42,310 bases of DNA from positions 1 through 42,310 of the forward strand of contig JAGRAX010000006.1 of the NCBI GenBank assembly GCA_020434365.1, given 5' to 3'. Position numbers and translations under genes: made by a program. Source of the stretch: Bdellovibrionales bacterium. GTDB lineage: Bacteria > Bdellovibrionota_G > JALEGL01 > JAGRMV01. The notes below the pieces were generated by a model. It saw only the letters and a program-made list of their open reading frames with translations. It made no database searches and was not told the DNA's origin. This document shows, one piece after another, positions 1 through 8,508 of the stretch. Numbering within the stretch: the first letter of the stretch is position 1; every line of letters begins with the position of its first letter.

Positions 1-81
1 CTTTGCATATAAGCTTCCTGGTCCAAGTAGTGTCAGAGCCATCAGAAGCATGGTTATTTTTGAGTATAGTGTTGTTTTCAT
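1..81 (-). CDS. Exported protein, N-terminal fragment (runs off window)
   Basis: Only the first 27 codons lie in the window. The translation begins MKTTLYSKITMLLMALTLL and continues to GPGSLYAK, a typical Sec signal peptide with a basic start, a hydrophobic core and an Ala-x-Ala-like end (LYA/K). The start at 81 is chosen because a GGAGA ribosome site lies 6 bases upstream; in-frame ATGs at 84 and 99 are alternatives. It lies about 80 bases downstream of the histidine kinase gene on the same strand, so it may belong to the same unit. The mature protein is outside the window and its function cannot be judged. Confidence 0.6.
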   Translation of the reverse strand, partial: MKTTLYSKITMLLMALTLLGPGSLYAK

Positions 82-161
82 CATTGTTCTCCATTTCATG
101 TCTATGATCCTACCATCACAAACATGAACCTAGGCTGAACCACTATGACTCGCGTTTATTG

Positions 162-1526
162 CTAATGTTCTATTTTTTGTAGGACAACTCGAATGCGGCA
201 GCCTCCAAAAGGACTGGTTTCTACGTTAATTTGTCCGCGAGCTTTTTCGATAATCTGTTTTGAAATGGACAGACCTAGACCTTGTCCCTCAATGTTCTCG
301 TCGACGCGATAGCCGCGTTCAAAGATCTTTTCCCGTATGCCTGCATCGATACCGGGGCCATCATCATCAATGTAGATCAAAAGATCACTTGCTTGTATAC
401 GGATCGACAGGGTCACTTTTGATCGGCTATATTTCTGGGCGTTTTCAATCAGGTTTCCAAAGCATTCGTAGATTTCATCTCTGCTCATTCTAACTTTTGG
501 ATCCATGGAACTATCAACACTCAACATGATTTCTTTTTGAGGACTGAGCTTAGAAATGCTTGTGATCATTCGTTGTAGTTCCGGAACAATAGAAATAGGC
601 GGCGTAAACACTCTGCTTCTTTCGAGCTGAGCCTGATTGAGATAGTATTGTGTTGTAGATTCTATAGAATGTAGTTGTTGTAAATATATTTTTCTTTGAT
701 CTGCAATTGAAGCTTCATTGTCAAGAAGCGTCTTCAATATCGCCAAGGGTGTTTTTACACTGTGGCTAAGGTTACGCATAGATTGTGTGAGTTGTTGAAA
801 TTGGATTTGTTCTTGTGCAATGAATTCATTGATACTCTGTCGTACTTGGTCAAGTTCATAAGTGTATTGACCCTCAATGTTGTTTTGCTCTCCTGAACGA
901 ACCAATTCCAACTGGTTGCTAATTTTTGCCAGCGGTCGCAATCCCCATTGAATCAGAATCATTTGAATGATGACGATGAGACCGGCCATGATGAGAAGAA
1001 AAATCCATAGCCTTTGACGAAAAGAGCGCAGTTTAGAGGCAAAAGATGTGGGGCTCTCATAAATAACCATGACAAGTTGCTTGTCTTGTCCAGAGGGAAG
1101 GACCCAGCTAACTTTGTGGGCCAATACAAAACTGTAGTCGGGGCTGGATCGATCTCTAAAAAACTCCCAACGATTTACATCTATATCAGAGCTAAGAATC
1201 AGTTGGTTGTATACTTTGCTGCTTGCCCAAAGTACTTGATCTCCTTCATCAAGGACATAGGCGTAGCGACGATGTTGATCATCAAAAAAATCGGCCTGGA
1301 GAAAAATGTCATTGGAGGTTTCAATTTCATTTTCACTGACATTGATTGATCCGATGAGAGAGTAAATCTGATTTTCCATGGATTCTCTCGCACTGTTTTT
1401 CAAGGAAAAAAAATAAGATCTCTCCATGAGAGCAGTTAAAGCAATGAGAAAAAATATAAATATAAAGCTGCTGATCAAAAAAAATCGTTTTCGAAACGAG
1501 GGTAGCTTGGTTTTACTCTCCGTCAA
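162..1526 (-). CDS. Membrane sensor histidine kinase, PhoQ-like
   Basis: A 454-residue inner-membrane histidine kinase. Two membrane segments (about 15-35 and 173-193) flank a periplasmic sensor of roughly 135 residues. A HAMP-like linker follows, then the H box NLSHSVKTPLAIL with phospho-acceptor His255, an N box (NLIENAQKYS), a DDDGPGID G1 box and a GQGLGLSI G2 box. The wording of the H box (HSVKTPL) resembles PhoQ more than EnvZ. It overlaps the upstream response regulator by 14 bases, so the two are surely co-translated partners. The sensor region carries several acidic residues, which in PhoQ bind divalent cations, but I cannot show the same role here. The signal is unknown. Confidence 0.93.
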   Translation of the reverse strand: MTESKTKLPSFRKRFFLISSFIFIFFLIALTALMERSYFFSLKNSARESMENQIYSLIGSINVSENEIETSNDIFLQADFFDDQHRRYAYVLDEGDQVLWASSKVYNQLILSSDIDVNRWEFFRDRSSPDYSFVLAHKVSWVLPSGQDKQLVMVIYESPTSFASKLRSFRQRLWIFLLIMAGLIVIIQMILIQWGLRPLAKISNQLELVRSGEQNNIEGQYTYELDQVRQSINEFIAQEQIQFQQLTQSMRNLSHSVKTPLAILKTLLDNEASIADQRKIYLQQLHSIESTTQYYLNQAQLERSRVFTPPISIVPELQRMITSISKLSPQKEIMLSVDSSMDPKVRMSRDEIYECFGNLIENAQKYSRSKVTLSIRIQASDLLIYIDDDGPGIDAGIREKIFERGYRVDENIEGQGLGLSISKQIIEKARGQINVETSPFGGCRIRVVLQKIEH

Positions 1527-2187
1527 AAATATACCCCTGGCCTCGCATGGTTCGGATGGATTGCTTTTTTGTGTCTTTACCTTGGGTTTTTTTTCTCAAT
1601 CTACGAATAAAAACTTCGATGATGTTTGGATCACGATCGCTTTCATCACCATACAAGAGAAGCATAAGTTTTGCTTTGGAAACGACTTCTTTTGGATGGT
1701 ATAAAAAATACTCTAAAATTTTATATTCGTAAGCCGTGAGTTCCAGTTCTTTATCGTGAAATTTGATGCTGGCTGACTTCGGATCCAGGGCAAAGTTACC
1801 GTGTTCGATGATGGGTTTAGATTGGCCAACAGATCTTCTAAGTAGAGCCCTAATGCGAGCCATGATTTCTTCTTTTTGGAACGGTTTTACCACGTAGTCG
1901 TCAGCACCAGCCTCAAGGCCGTCAACTTTGTCTTCCCATGCGTTGCGAGCGGTTAAGATCAAAATTGGAAATTGTATGTTTTTTTTTCTCAGTTTTTGTA
2001 TGAGCTCGATTCCCGAAAAATCAGGCAATCCAAGATCAAAGATTCCCAGATCAATGTTTGATTCACCTGCATGGTACAATCCTTCTTGGGCGTTGGTAGC
2101 TGTTTCTACCTGAAAGTTCTGCTGCTTGAGGTAGCTGGCGAGATTGGCTCGTAGCAAATCTTCATCTTCTACGATTAAAATTTTCAT
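1513..2187 (-). CDS. OmpR/PhoP-family response regulator
   Basis: A 224-residue DNA-binding response regulator. The receiver has the acidic pair in VEDED near residues 7-9, phospho-acceptor Asp51 (IFDLGLPD), Thr79 (LILTA) and Lys101 (VVKPF). The C-terminal half is a winged-helix Trans_reg_C domain (ELTAYEYKILEYF, then IEVFIRRLRKK and TMRGQGYIF). All phosphorylation residues are intact. It is encoded between a small PepSY-like exported protein (gap of 11 bases) and its kinase (14-base overlap), on the minus strand, forming a three-gene unit. By family it should bind direct repeats in target promoters as a dimer. Its regulon cannot be read from this window. Confidence 0.94.
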   Translation of the reverse strand: MKILIVEDEDLLRANLASYLKQQNFQVETATNAQEGLYHAGESNIDLGIFDLGLPDFSGIELIQKLRKKNIQFPILILTARNAWEDKVDGLEAGADDYVVKPFQKEEIMARIRALLRRSVGQSKPIIEHGNFALDPKSASIKFHDKELELTAYEYKILEYFLYHPKEVVSKAKLMLLLYGDESDRDPNIIEVFIRRLRKKTQGKDTKKQSIRTMRGQGYIFDGE

Positions 2188-2198
2188 CTTCGCACGCT

Positions 2199-2495
2199 CT
2201 AACGATATGCCGATACGGTTACATCTCTGATTTTACCTGTTTGTTCCATTTTAATCCGCACAACATAGACGCTACGAACAAGTTTTGTGGAGATGATTCG
2301 TATTTTTTGATCTGAGAATCTGGAGCGAACAACTTCCTTGGCCTCTTCTTTTGTGATCATATTTCGGGTGTTCGCACCTCGTTTTTGCGCATTTTGAGAA
2401 ATCAATTGCTTGTGGTTCCACAAATTCTCTGAATTTGCCCACAACAGTGGACTCCAAAGACTGCAACAAATCAAAAGCGTCAAAAGCGTTTTCAT
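2199..2495 (-). CDS. Small exported PepSY-like protein
   Basis: A 98-residue protein with an N-terminal signal peptide (MKTLLTLLICCSLWSPLLWA) and a C-terminal segment beginning MITKEEAKEVV and ending in a run of beta strands (KLVRSVYVVRIKM, then GKIRDVTVSAY). That layout matches the PepSY fold, found in small periplasmic proteins encoded beside PhoPQ-type systems. The open frame extends upstream to 2606, but the extra residues are unlike an export signal, so the start is placed at 2495; an ATG at 2504 is equally possible. It heads the two-component unit and could act as a periplasmic modulator of the kinase. That role is inference from position only. Confidence 0.68.
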   Translation of the reverse strand: MKTLLTLLICCSLWSPLLWANSENLWNHKQLISQNAQKRGANTRNMITKEEAKEVVRSRFSDQKIRIISTKLVRSVYVVRIKMEQTGKIRDVTVSAYR

Positions 2496-2567
2496 TTGAG
2501 CCATTGTGCCATAGGCTTGGACGGAAGGCGAATCTTTAGAAGCTTTGTCAGTGGATATATATAAATA

Positions 2568-2590
2568 GGGACAAAAGCATTTTTTGTCCC
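2568..2590. promoter_or_regulatory. Perfect 9-bp inverted repeat upstream of the PepSY/two-component unit
   Basis: The arms GGGACAAAA (2568-2576) and TTTTGTCCC (2582-2590) are perfect inverted copies separated by GCATT. The element lies 73 bases upstream of the PepSY start, in the region where a minus-strand promoter is expected, next to an AT-rich stretch at 2554-2565. No U-tract follows on either strand, so it looks more like an operator than a terminator. Confidence 0.4.
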
Positions 2591-2670
2591 AATACATTGA
2601 GCTCATGGAGTGATCATATCTTCGGTGTGCTGAACTGTGGCTGAATCATGGATCGGGGGTCTTATGAGGC

Positions 2671-2710
2671 TTGACAAAGATATATATAGAACTTATATGG
2701 TACTATATAT
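2671..2710 (+). promoter_or_regulatory. SUF operon promoter with overlapping inverted-repeat operator
   Basis: A consensus -35 box TTGACA (2671-2676) is followed at 17 bases by TATATG (2694-2699), a fair -10 box. Across this -10 lies an inverted repeat: ATATATAGAAC at 2682-2692 and GTACTATATAT at 2700-2710 match at 10 of 11 positions around a 7-base spacer. A 29-bp dyad over the -10 is where an Rrf2 dimer would repress. The first gene starts at 2713 with no visible ribosome site, so the transcript may be almost leaderless. Confidence 0.65.
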
Positions 2711-2712
2711 CA

Positions 2713-3207
2713 ATGGTTCAAATCAGCAAAATGAGTGACTACGCAATCTTAATTCTGGCCCATATGGCCAAGGATAACCATCAAGACCTTCATACCGCCA
2801 AAAGCCTTTCGCATAATTTGCACCTGCCGCTTCCGACGGTTTCCAAGATTGTAAAAAAATTGCAGCGATCTGAAATCTTGAACTCAATACAGGGACCAAA
2901 AGGGGGGTATCAATTGGCCAGGCCGGTTCAAGCAATTTCGGTGGCACAGGTGATTGAAAGTATGGAAGGTCCATTGGCAATTACGCAGTGCTCTTTGGAG
3001 GAAAACCAAGCCTGTATGGTAATCCAGTGGTGTGAAGTCAAACCTCATTGGGTCATGATCAATCGAGTACTTCAAAAGGCCCTTGAAGGACTGACCTTGG
3101 ATCTTCTTTCTTCTTCTGGAAAACAAAGAACTCATTGGAAAGAAGGCTTAGATCGTGTATGGAAGGGCCTTTTTATGGCCCCATCAGAGAAAGTTGAGGA
3201 AGGATAA
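2713..3207 (+). CDS. Rrf2-family iron-sulfur regulator of the SUF operon
   Basis: A 164-residue winged-helix regulator of the Rrf2/IscR family. The N-terminus (KMSDYAILILAHMA) and the recognition helix region (LPLPTVSKIVKKLQRS, then GPKGGYQLAR) are typical. Three cysteines at 93, 101 and 107 (C-x7-C-x5-C) followed by a conserved Trp (VKPHW) fit the subgroup that regulates SUF operons in Proteobacteria and is thought to bind an Fe-S cluster. The open frame extends back to 2671, but that part overlaps the -35 and -10 boxes, so the ATG at 2713 is preferred. It leads the operon by 3 bases from nuoB. Likely role: sense cluster status and repress its own operon through the dyad at 2682-2710. Confidence 0.88.
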   Translation: MVQISKMSDYAILILAHMAKDNHQDLHTAKSLSHNLHLPLPTVSKIVKKLQRSEILNSIQGPKGGYQLARPVQAISVAQVIESMEGPLAITQCSLEENQACMVIQWCEVKPHWVMINRVLQKALEGLTLDLLSSSGKQRTHWKEGLDRVWKGLFMAPSEKVEEG

Positions 3208-3210
3208 ATC

Positions 3211-3714
3211 ATGAACAAGGCCTCCATCGCCAGTGATATTGGCGGAGAAATTTTTTTGACGAAAGTGGATGAATTTGTCAATTGGTCCCGATCAAATTCT
3301 CAGTGGTACTTGCTCTTTGGTTTGGCTTGTTGTGGAATTGAGCTCATGCAAACCGGCGGCCCGAGAACAGATATAGATCGGTTTGGCGCCATTCCCAGAG
3401 CTACGCCTCGCCAAGCAGATCTCATGATTGTAGCTGGAACTCTTACCTATAAGATGGGAAGCCGCCTCAAACTTTTGTACGATCAGATGCCTGCTCCTAA
3501 GTATGTCATATCGATGGGAAGCTGTGCTACCTGTGGGGGATTGTTTTCTTTGGGATATTCTGTGATGAAGGGTGTCGATAAAATTGTTCCAGTTGATTTT
3601 TATGTTCCTGGTTGTCCTCCACGTCCAGAAGCAGTGACAGAAGCGCTGCTTATGCTCCAAGAAAAAATGAAAAAACAAAAGCAATTTTCCAAACCCAAGC
3701 AACAGGTCGCATGA
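3211..3714 (+). CDS. nuoB: NuoB-like complex I subunit (N2 cluster protein), orphan
   Basis: A 167-residue homologue of NADH-quinone oxidoreductase subunit B, which carries the terminal [4Fe-4S] cluster N2 and passes electrons to quinone. The ligand cysteines are all present: tandem Cys40-Cys41 (GLACCGIE), Cys105 (GSCATCGG) and Cys135 (PGCPPRPE). The motif [12 protein letters not shown] is also typical. An extra Cys108 sits where many family members have a small polar residue. A good ribosome site (AGGAAGGA) precedes the start. No other nuo gene is in the window. It lies between the SUF regulator and sufB, and its stop overlaps the sufB start as ATGA, so the two are translationally coupled. 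It could be a complex I subunit placed under iron-sulfur control, or a repurposed paralogue. Confidence 0.88.
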   Translation: MNKASIASDIGGEIFLTKVDEFVNWSRSNSQWYLLFGLACCGIELMQTGGPRTDIDRFGAIPRATPRQADLMIVAGTLTYKMGSRLKLLYDQMPAPKYVISMGSCATCGGLFSLGYSVMKGVDKIVPVDFYVPGCPPRPEAVTEALLMLQEKMKKQKQFSKPKQQVA

Positions 3715-5192
3715 GTCAAAATAAAGAAAAAAACCAACAAGAGTTGAGTCGCGAGAGACAAGAAATCGAAGAGACTTTATCGCAGAGCTATAAGTATGGC
3801 TTTGTGACAGATATTGAGACAGAAACCATTCCCGCTGGTTTGAATGAAGATGTGGTTCGAATGATCTCTGCAAAAAAACAAGAGCCAGAGTTTATGTTGC
3901 AGTGGCGTCTCAAAGCGTTTGAGTATTGGAAAAAAATGAAAGAGCCTGCGTGGCAAAATGTAACATACCCTGAGATTGACTATCAATCGCTTCACTACTA
4001 TGCAGCACCCAAATCGGATAAAGACCGACCCAAAAGTTTGGATGAAGTAGATCCGGAATTGCTTGCAACTTATGAAAAGTTAGGAATTCCTTTGCATGAA
4101 AGAGCTGCGCTAGCAGGTGTTGCTGTTGATGCAGTTTTTGATAGTGTTTCTGTAGCAACAACATACAAAGAAAAACTATCCGAGTTGGGAATCGTGTTTT
4201 GTTCTTTTTCTGAAGCGGTTCGAGAACATCCAGAACTTGTAAAAAAATATTTAGGTAGTGTGGTTCCTGTTACGGATAACTTTTTTGCGACCTTAAACTC
4301 TGCCGTTTTTTCAGATGGTTCATTTGTTTACATTCCTAAAGGCGTGCGATGTCCAATGGAACTCTCAACATATTTTCGGATCAATGCGATCAATACGGGA
4401 CAATTTGAAAGAACTTTGATCATCGCAGATGAGGGCTCTTATGTGAGCTATCTTGAAGGCTGTACAGCGCCCCAAAGAGATGAAAATCAGCTACACGCAG
4501 CTGTTGTTGAACTCGTGGCAATGAAAGACGCGCAGATTAAATATTCTACGGTTCAGAACTGGTATCCTGGAGATAAAGAAGGTAAGGGCGGAATTTATAA
4601 CTTTGTAACCAAAAGAGGAAAGTGTCTCGGAGAGCGATCAAAAATTTCTTGGACACAGGTGGAGACAGGTTCGGCTGTAACATGGAAGTATCCAAGTTGT
4701 ATTTTGCAGGGTGATGGATCCATCGGCGAGTTTTATTCAGTTGCCGTCACCAACAATTATCAGCAGGCAGATACAGGTACAAAGATGATTCATTTGGGGA
4801 AAAACACCAAGAGTACAATTGTATCTAAAGGCATCTCTGCGGGAAAAAGCCAGAATACCTATCGCGGACTTGTAAAGATGATGAAATCTGCGGACAATGC
4901 GAGAAACTATTCTCAATGTGATTCGCTCTTAATGACGGATCGATGTGGCGCGCATACATTTCCTTTGATGGAAATTAAAAACAATACGGCCCAAATTGAA
5001 CATGAAGCAACAACATCAAATATTGGTGAAGATCAGCTTTTTTATTGTCAGCAAAGAGGATTGTCTTCAGAAGATGCAGTGGCCATGATTGTCAATGGCT
5101 TTTGTGAAGAAGTGTTTAAAGAGCTTCCTATGGAGTTTGCAGTTGAAGCTAAGAAGCTTTTGGAAGTGAGTTTAGAGGGAAGCGTAGGATAG
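3711..5192 (+). CDS. sufB: SufB, Fe-S cluster scaffold subunit
   Basis: A 493-residue SufB, the main scaffold of the cytoplasmic SufBC2D complex on which Fe-S clusters are built. Recognisable family blocks include [35 protein letters not shown], the Cys-rich stretch [19 protein letters not shown], and [12 protein letters not shown] followed by [13 protein letters not shown]. The open frame reaches back to 3612 inside nuoB. The ATG at 3711 gives the normal N-terminus and makes the ATGA overlap with nuoB, so it is taken as the start. The length is near the usual 470-495. It is followed after 2 bases by sufC. Confidence 0.97.
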   Translation: MSQNKEKNQQELSRERQEIEETLSQSYKYGFVTDIETETIPAGLNEDVVRMISAKKQEPEFMLQWRLKAFEYWKKMKEPAWQNVTYPEIDYQSLHYYAAPKSDKDRPKSLDEVDPELLATYEKLGIPLHERAALAGVAVDAVFDSVSVATTYKEKLSELGIVFCSFSEAVREHPELVKKYLGSVVPVTDNFFATLNSAVFSDGSFVYIPKGVRCPMELSTYFRINAINTGQFERTLIIADEGSYVSYLEGCTAPQRDENQLHAAVVELVAMKDAQIKYSTVQNWYPGDKEGKGGIYNFVTKRGKCLGERSKISWTQVETGSAVTWKYPSCILQGDGSIGEFYSVAVTNNYQQADTGTKMIHLGKNTKSTIVSKGISAGKSQNTYRGLVKMMKSADNARNYSQCDSLLMTDRCGAHTFPLMEIKNNTAQIEHEATTSNIGEDQLFYCQQRGLSSEDAVAMIVNGFCEEVFKELPMEFAVEAKKLLEVSLEGSVG

Positions 5193-5194
5193 TT

Positions 5195-5968
5195 ATGTTA
5201 GAGATCAAAGATTTAAAAGTATCCGTGGATGGAAAACAGATTCTCAATGGAATCAATTTATCCATAGGGCAAGGAGAGGTTCATGCCATCATGGGTCCAA
5301 ATGGCTCAGGTAAAAGTACTTTGTCTCAAGTGCTCGCAGGAAGAGAAAGCTATCATATTGACAGTGGCAGTATTTTGTTTCTTGGAAAAGATCTGACTCA
5401 ATTTTCTGTTGAGGAACGAGCTGGAGAAGGAGTGTTTATGGCCTTCCAATATCCTGTTGCGATTCCCGGTGTGAAAAATACCACTTTCCTCAAAGCTGCA
5501 TTGAATTCAGTTCGTAAATATAGAGGTGAAGAAGAACTTGATGCGGCTCAGTTCCTCAAACTTTTAAAAGAAAAATCAGAGATGCTAGAACTTCGTGATG
5601 ATCTTTTGAAAAGATATGTGAACGATGGATTTTCTGGAGGCGAAAAAAAACGCAATGAAATTGTTCAAATGGCAGTGTTGGATCCTTGTTTTGCCGTTTT
5701 AGATGAAACGGATTCGGGCCTAGACATTGATGCATTAAAGACTGTGGCAAGTGGAGTCAATCAACTGAGAGGACCTAAGCGCTCGATGTTGGTGATCACG
5801 CACTACCAGAGGCTACTTGACTATATTGTTCCAGATTTCGTTCATGTCCTAGCTCAAGGGAAGATTATTACCTCAGGAGGAAAAGATCTCGCCAAAGAGC
5901 TGGAAGAAAAAGGTTACGGTTGGATCCAGGATCATGAAAAAGAGCAAACTGAACTGCCTTCGGTATAG
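5195..5968 (+). CDS. sufC: SufC, ABC-type ATPase of the SUF complex
   Basis: A 257-residue soluble ABC ATPase that drives conformational change in SufBC2D. Walker A is GPNGSGKST (34-42), the signature motif is FSGGEKKR (146-153), and Walker B is FAVLDETDSGLD (from 166). The signature FSGGEKKRNEI is diagnostic of SufC rather than of transporters. The Q-loop phrase AFQYPVAIPG is likewise typical. There is no membrane segment. It starts 2 bases after sufB and precedes sufD by 6 bases, so the three complex subunits are made from one message. Confidence 0.97.
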   Translation: MLEIKDLKVSVDGKQILNGINLSIGQGEVHAIMGPNGSGKSTLSQVLAGRESYHIDSGSILFLGKDLTQFSVEERAGEGVFMAFQYPVAIPGVKNTTFLKAALNSVRKYRGEEELDAAQFLKLLKEKSEMLELRDDLLKRYVNDGFSGGEKKRNEIVQMAVLDPCFAVLDETDSGLDIDALKTVASGVNQLRGPKRSMLVITHYQRLLDYIVPDFVHVLAQGKIITSGGKDLAKELEEKGYGWIQDHEKEQTELPSV

Positions 5969-5974
5969 CCTGCG

Positions 5975-7252
5975 ATGATTGACCAATATCAAAAGCAATT
6001 TCAATCTTTTATAGGTGACAACAAATCAAATCAGTCCTGGTTTGATGATGTGAGAAAAAGCTCAATGGAAAGTTTTGCAAAACTTGGTTTCCCAAGTTCA
6101 AAGCATGAGGCCTGGAAACATACTGATTTATCTATATTTAGAAAAGAATTTTTCCCAAAGGCCACTGTACATAAGAATCAAGCTACATCGGAAACATGGA
6201 AACAATATCTTCCTCAGAATATATCTTTGGAAAATTTTCAATATCTTGTTTTTCAAGATGGTGTATTGGCGCATCAACATATTGTTGATTCGCATTTAAA
6301 GATTGAATCTCTGTCCACAGTGTTTCAAGGTGAAAATGATGAGGTCGCTTCAATCATCAGTGAAATGAAGCCTAGAATCGAACATCCTTTTTTTGATCTT
6401 AACAATGCCTTTGTCACTGAAGGTTTATATATCAAAAGTACGGGGCAGATGAATTTGCCCCTTTTGATTCTGTACGTAGATAGTCATCAAGACAATAAAG
6501 CATATTATTTTAAGAACATTTACCTTGCAGAAAAAAACTCGTCTTTGGATGTTATTGAATACCATAGTTCAAATACTGGAAACCAAACAAGCGTCAATAT
6601 CGTCAGTCAAGTCTATGCAAAGGAAAATGCTCACATTGAACATGTGAAGATTCAGAATCAGTCCAAACAAAGTTTTCATCAATCATTTTTTTGTGCTGTG
6701 ACAGAAAAAAATGCAGTGGTAAAAGATTTTTCTTTTACTTTGGGATCTACATTCTCTCGAAATGACGTTGACCTGCTATTAAAAGGTGAAGGCGCTCAAG
6801 GGTATATGTACGGCTTATATTCAGGAGTTGATCATCAGCATCAGGACCATCATACTTTGGTTGATCATAGTGTCCCTCATTGTGAAAGTTTTCAATTGTA
6901 TAAAGGTGTTTTAGATGATGATTCACACGCTGTTTTTGAAGGCCGTGTGATTGTAAGAGAAGATGCTCAAAAAATTCATGCACAGCAGATGAATCGAAAT
7001 TTACTTTTGTCGCAAAATGCTCTTGTGGATACTACACCTCAGTTAGAAATTTTTGCTGATGACGTCAAATGCACTCATGGAGCTACGATTGGAAAAATGG
7101 ATGAAGAGCAGGTTTTTTATCTGCGCTCCAGAGGTATAGAAGAAAAACAAGCTAGAAATTTACTCGTTCGAGCTTTTGTATCTGAGACCATTTTTTTCTT
7201 CGAAGCTAAAGCCTTTTGTTATTGGAGTTTTTGGAGATCGGTATCAAGATGA
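5975..7252 (+). CDS. sufD: SufD, SUF complex subunit; C-terminus probably frameshifted
   Basis: A 425-residue SufD, paralogue of SufB and partner of SufC, needed for iron acquisition during assembly. The C-terminal core is clear: CTHGATIGKMDEEQVFYLRS, then RGIEEKQARNLLVRAFVSE. After residue 406 the sequence becomes an aromatic-rich tail (FFFEAKAFCYWSFWRSVSR) unlike the family. The switch occurs at a run of seven T (7191-7197). Reading with six T would give a tail IFSSKLKPFVIGVF ending GDRYQDE with a stop at 7254-7256, a more natural amphipathic end. So the deposited end may be a base-calling error or a real tail mutation. The stop at 7250-7252 overlaps the sufS start. Confidence 0.9.
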   Translation: MIDQYQKQFQSFIGDNKSNQSWFDDVRKSSMESFAKLGFPSSKHEAWKHTDLSIFRKEFFPKATVHKNQATSETWKQYLPQNISLENFQYLVFQDGVLAHQHIVDSHLKIESLSTVFQGENDEVASIISEMKPRIEHPFFDLNNAFVTEGLYIKSTGQMNLPLLILYVDSHQDNKAYYFKNIYLAEKNSSLDVIEYHSSNTGNQTSVNIVSQVYAKENAHIEHVKIQNQSKQSFHQSFFCAVTEKNAVVKDFSFTLGSTFSRNDVDLLLKGEGAQGYMYGLYSGVDHQHQDHHTLVDHSVPHCESFQLYKGVLDDDSHAVFEGRVIVREDAQKIHAQQMNRNLLLSQNALVDTTPQLEIFADDVKCTHGATIGKMDEEQVFYLRSRGIEEKQARNLLVRAFVSETIFFFEAKAFCYWSFWRSVSR

Positions 7253-8508
7253 GTGAAATGACATCTCATCAGGATATTGTAAATGATCAGAAATGGGTGT
7301 CTTCTGTTCGAGATGATTTTCCATTTTTGCATCACCACAAATACAATCCACCCATTGCATATCTTGACAATGGAGCATCTTCTCAAAAGCCCAAGCAGGT
7401 GCTTGAGTGTATAGAAAACTTCTATCGTGAAAAGTATTCAAATGTCCATAGAGGTACGCATCTATTAAGTCAGTTGGCTACGACAGAATTCGAGAGGGCT
7501 AGAAATGATCTGGCCAAGTTTTTAGGTGCAAGTTCTGAGAACGAAATTGTTTTTACACGCGGCCTTACCGAATCGGTAAATTTACTCGCAAGCTCTTTGG
7601 GAGATGGTTATTTTTCTTCAGGTGATGAAATTATCGTCAGTATGATGGAGCATCACTCAAATTTTGTTCCTTGGCAGATGCTTTGTGAAAAAAAAGGCCT
7701 GGCGTTCAAAGTTTGTAAGCTTACAGATCAGGGAGAACTCGACCTGGATCATTTTCAAACATTGCTCAGTGAAAAAACCAAACTGGTATCTTTGGTTCAT
7801 GCGTCCAATGTTGTAGGGACCATCAATCCTATCGAGCAGGTTTCTAAATGGACCAGAAAAGTAGGTGCGCTGCTTGCTGTAGATGGAGCGCAGGCTCCTC
7901 ATCATTTTTCTATCAATGTTGAAAAACTTGGTTGTGATTTTTATATGTGCACGGGTCACAAGATGTATGCTCCAACGGGGATTGGAGTTCTTTGGGGCAG
8001 AGAAGAACTGCTCAACCGAATGCAGCCATACCATGGTGGTGGAGAAATGGTCGAGCATGTAAGTGTGCAAGTTTCGACGTACAAGAATGCACCGGCTCGA
8101 TTTGAGGCAGGAACACCCAACATTGTAGGTGCGGTTGCCATGGCTAGAGCAGCAAAGTACATTCAAGACTTGGGCTATGAAAACATACTACGACATGAAA
8201 ATCTTCTTTTGCAGCATGCCCAAGAAAAGCTCATGCAAGTTGAAGGGCTTAGGATGATTGGACAGTCTTCTTCGAAAGTGGCGGTATGCTCGTTTGTGAT
8301 CGATGGTTTTCATCCTCATGACCTTGCGACCATTTTGGATCAAGAAGGTATTGCAGTTCGAGTAGGTCACCATTGTGCGCAGCCCCTACATACATATTAT
8401 GGTGTTGAAGGTTCGTTGCGAGCTTCTTTTGGAGTGTACAATACCCTAGAAGAAGTTGATCGTTTGTTTGAGGCCATTCAAAAGGCCAAGAGGATGCTAC
8501 ACTCATGA
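7249..8508 (+). CDS. sufS: SufS, group II cysteine desulfurase
   Basis: A 419-residue PLP-dependent cysteine desulfurase that supplies sulfur for cluster assembly. The PLP lysine is Lys238 (CTGHKMYAPTG), and His136 lies in the MMEHHSNFVPW motif. The catalytic Cys376 sits in RVGHHCAQPL, the short-loop arrangement of group II enzymes. The motif DGAQAPHH is also typical. The open frame extends to 7216 inside sufD, but the ATG at 7249 has a GGAG upstream and overlaps the sufD stop, so it is preferred. SufS normally works with SufE or SufU; neither is in the window. The next gene overlaps by 4 bases. Confidence 0.96.
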   Translation: MSEMTSHQDIVNDQKWVSSVRDDFPFLHHHKYNPPIAYLDNGASSQKPKQVLECIENFYREKYSNVHRGTHLLSQLATTEFERARNDLAKFLGASSENEIVFTRGLTESVNLLASSLGDGYFSSGDEIIVSMMEHHSNFVPWQMLCEKKGLAFKVCKLTDQGELDLDHFQTLLSEKTKLVSLVHASNVVGTINPIEQVSKWTRKVGALLAVDGAQAPHHFSINVEKLGCDFYMCTGHKMYAPTGIGVLWGREELLNRMQPYHGGGEMVEHVSVQVSTYKNAPARFEAGTPNIVGAVAMARAAKYIQDLGYENILRHENLLLQHAQEKLMQVEGLRMIGQSSSKVAVCSFVIDGFHPHDLATILDQEGIAVRVGHHCAQPLHTYYGVEGSLRASFGVYNTLEEVDRLFEAIQKAKRMLHS

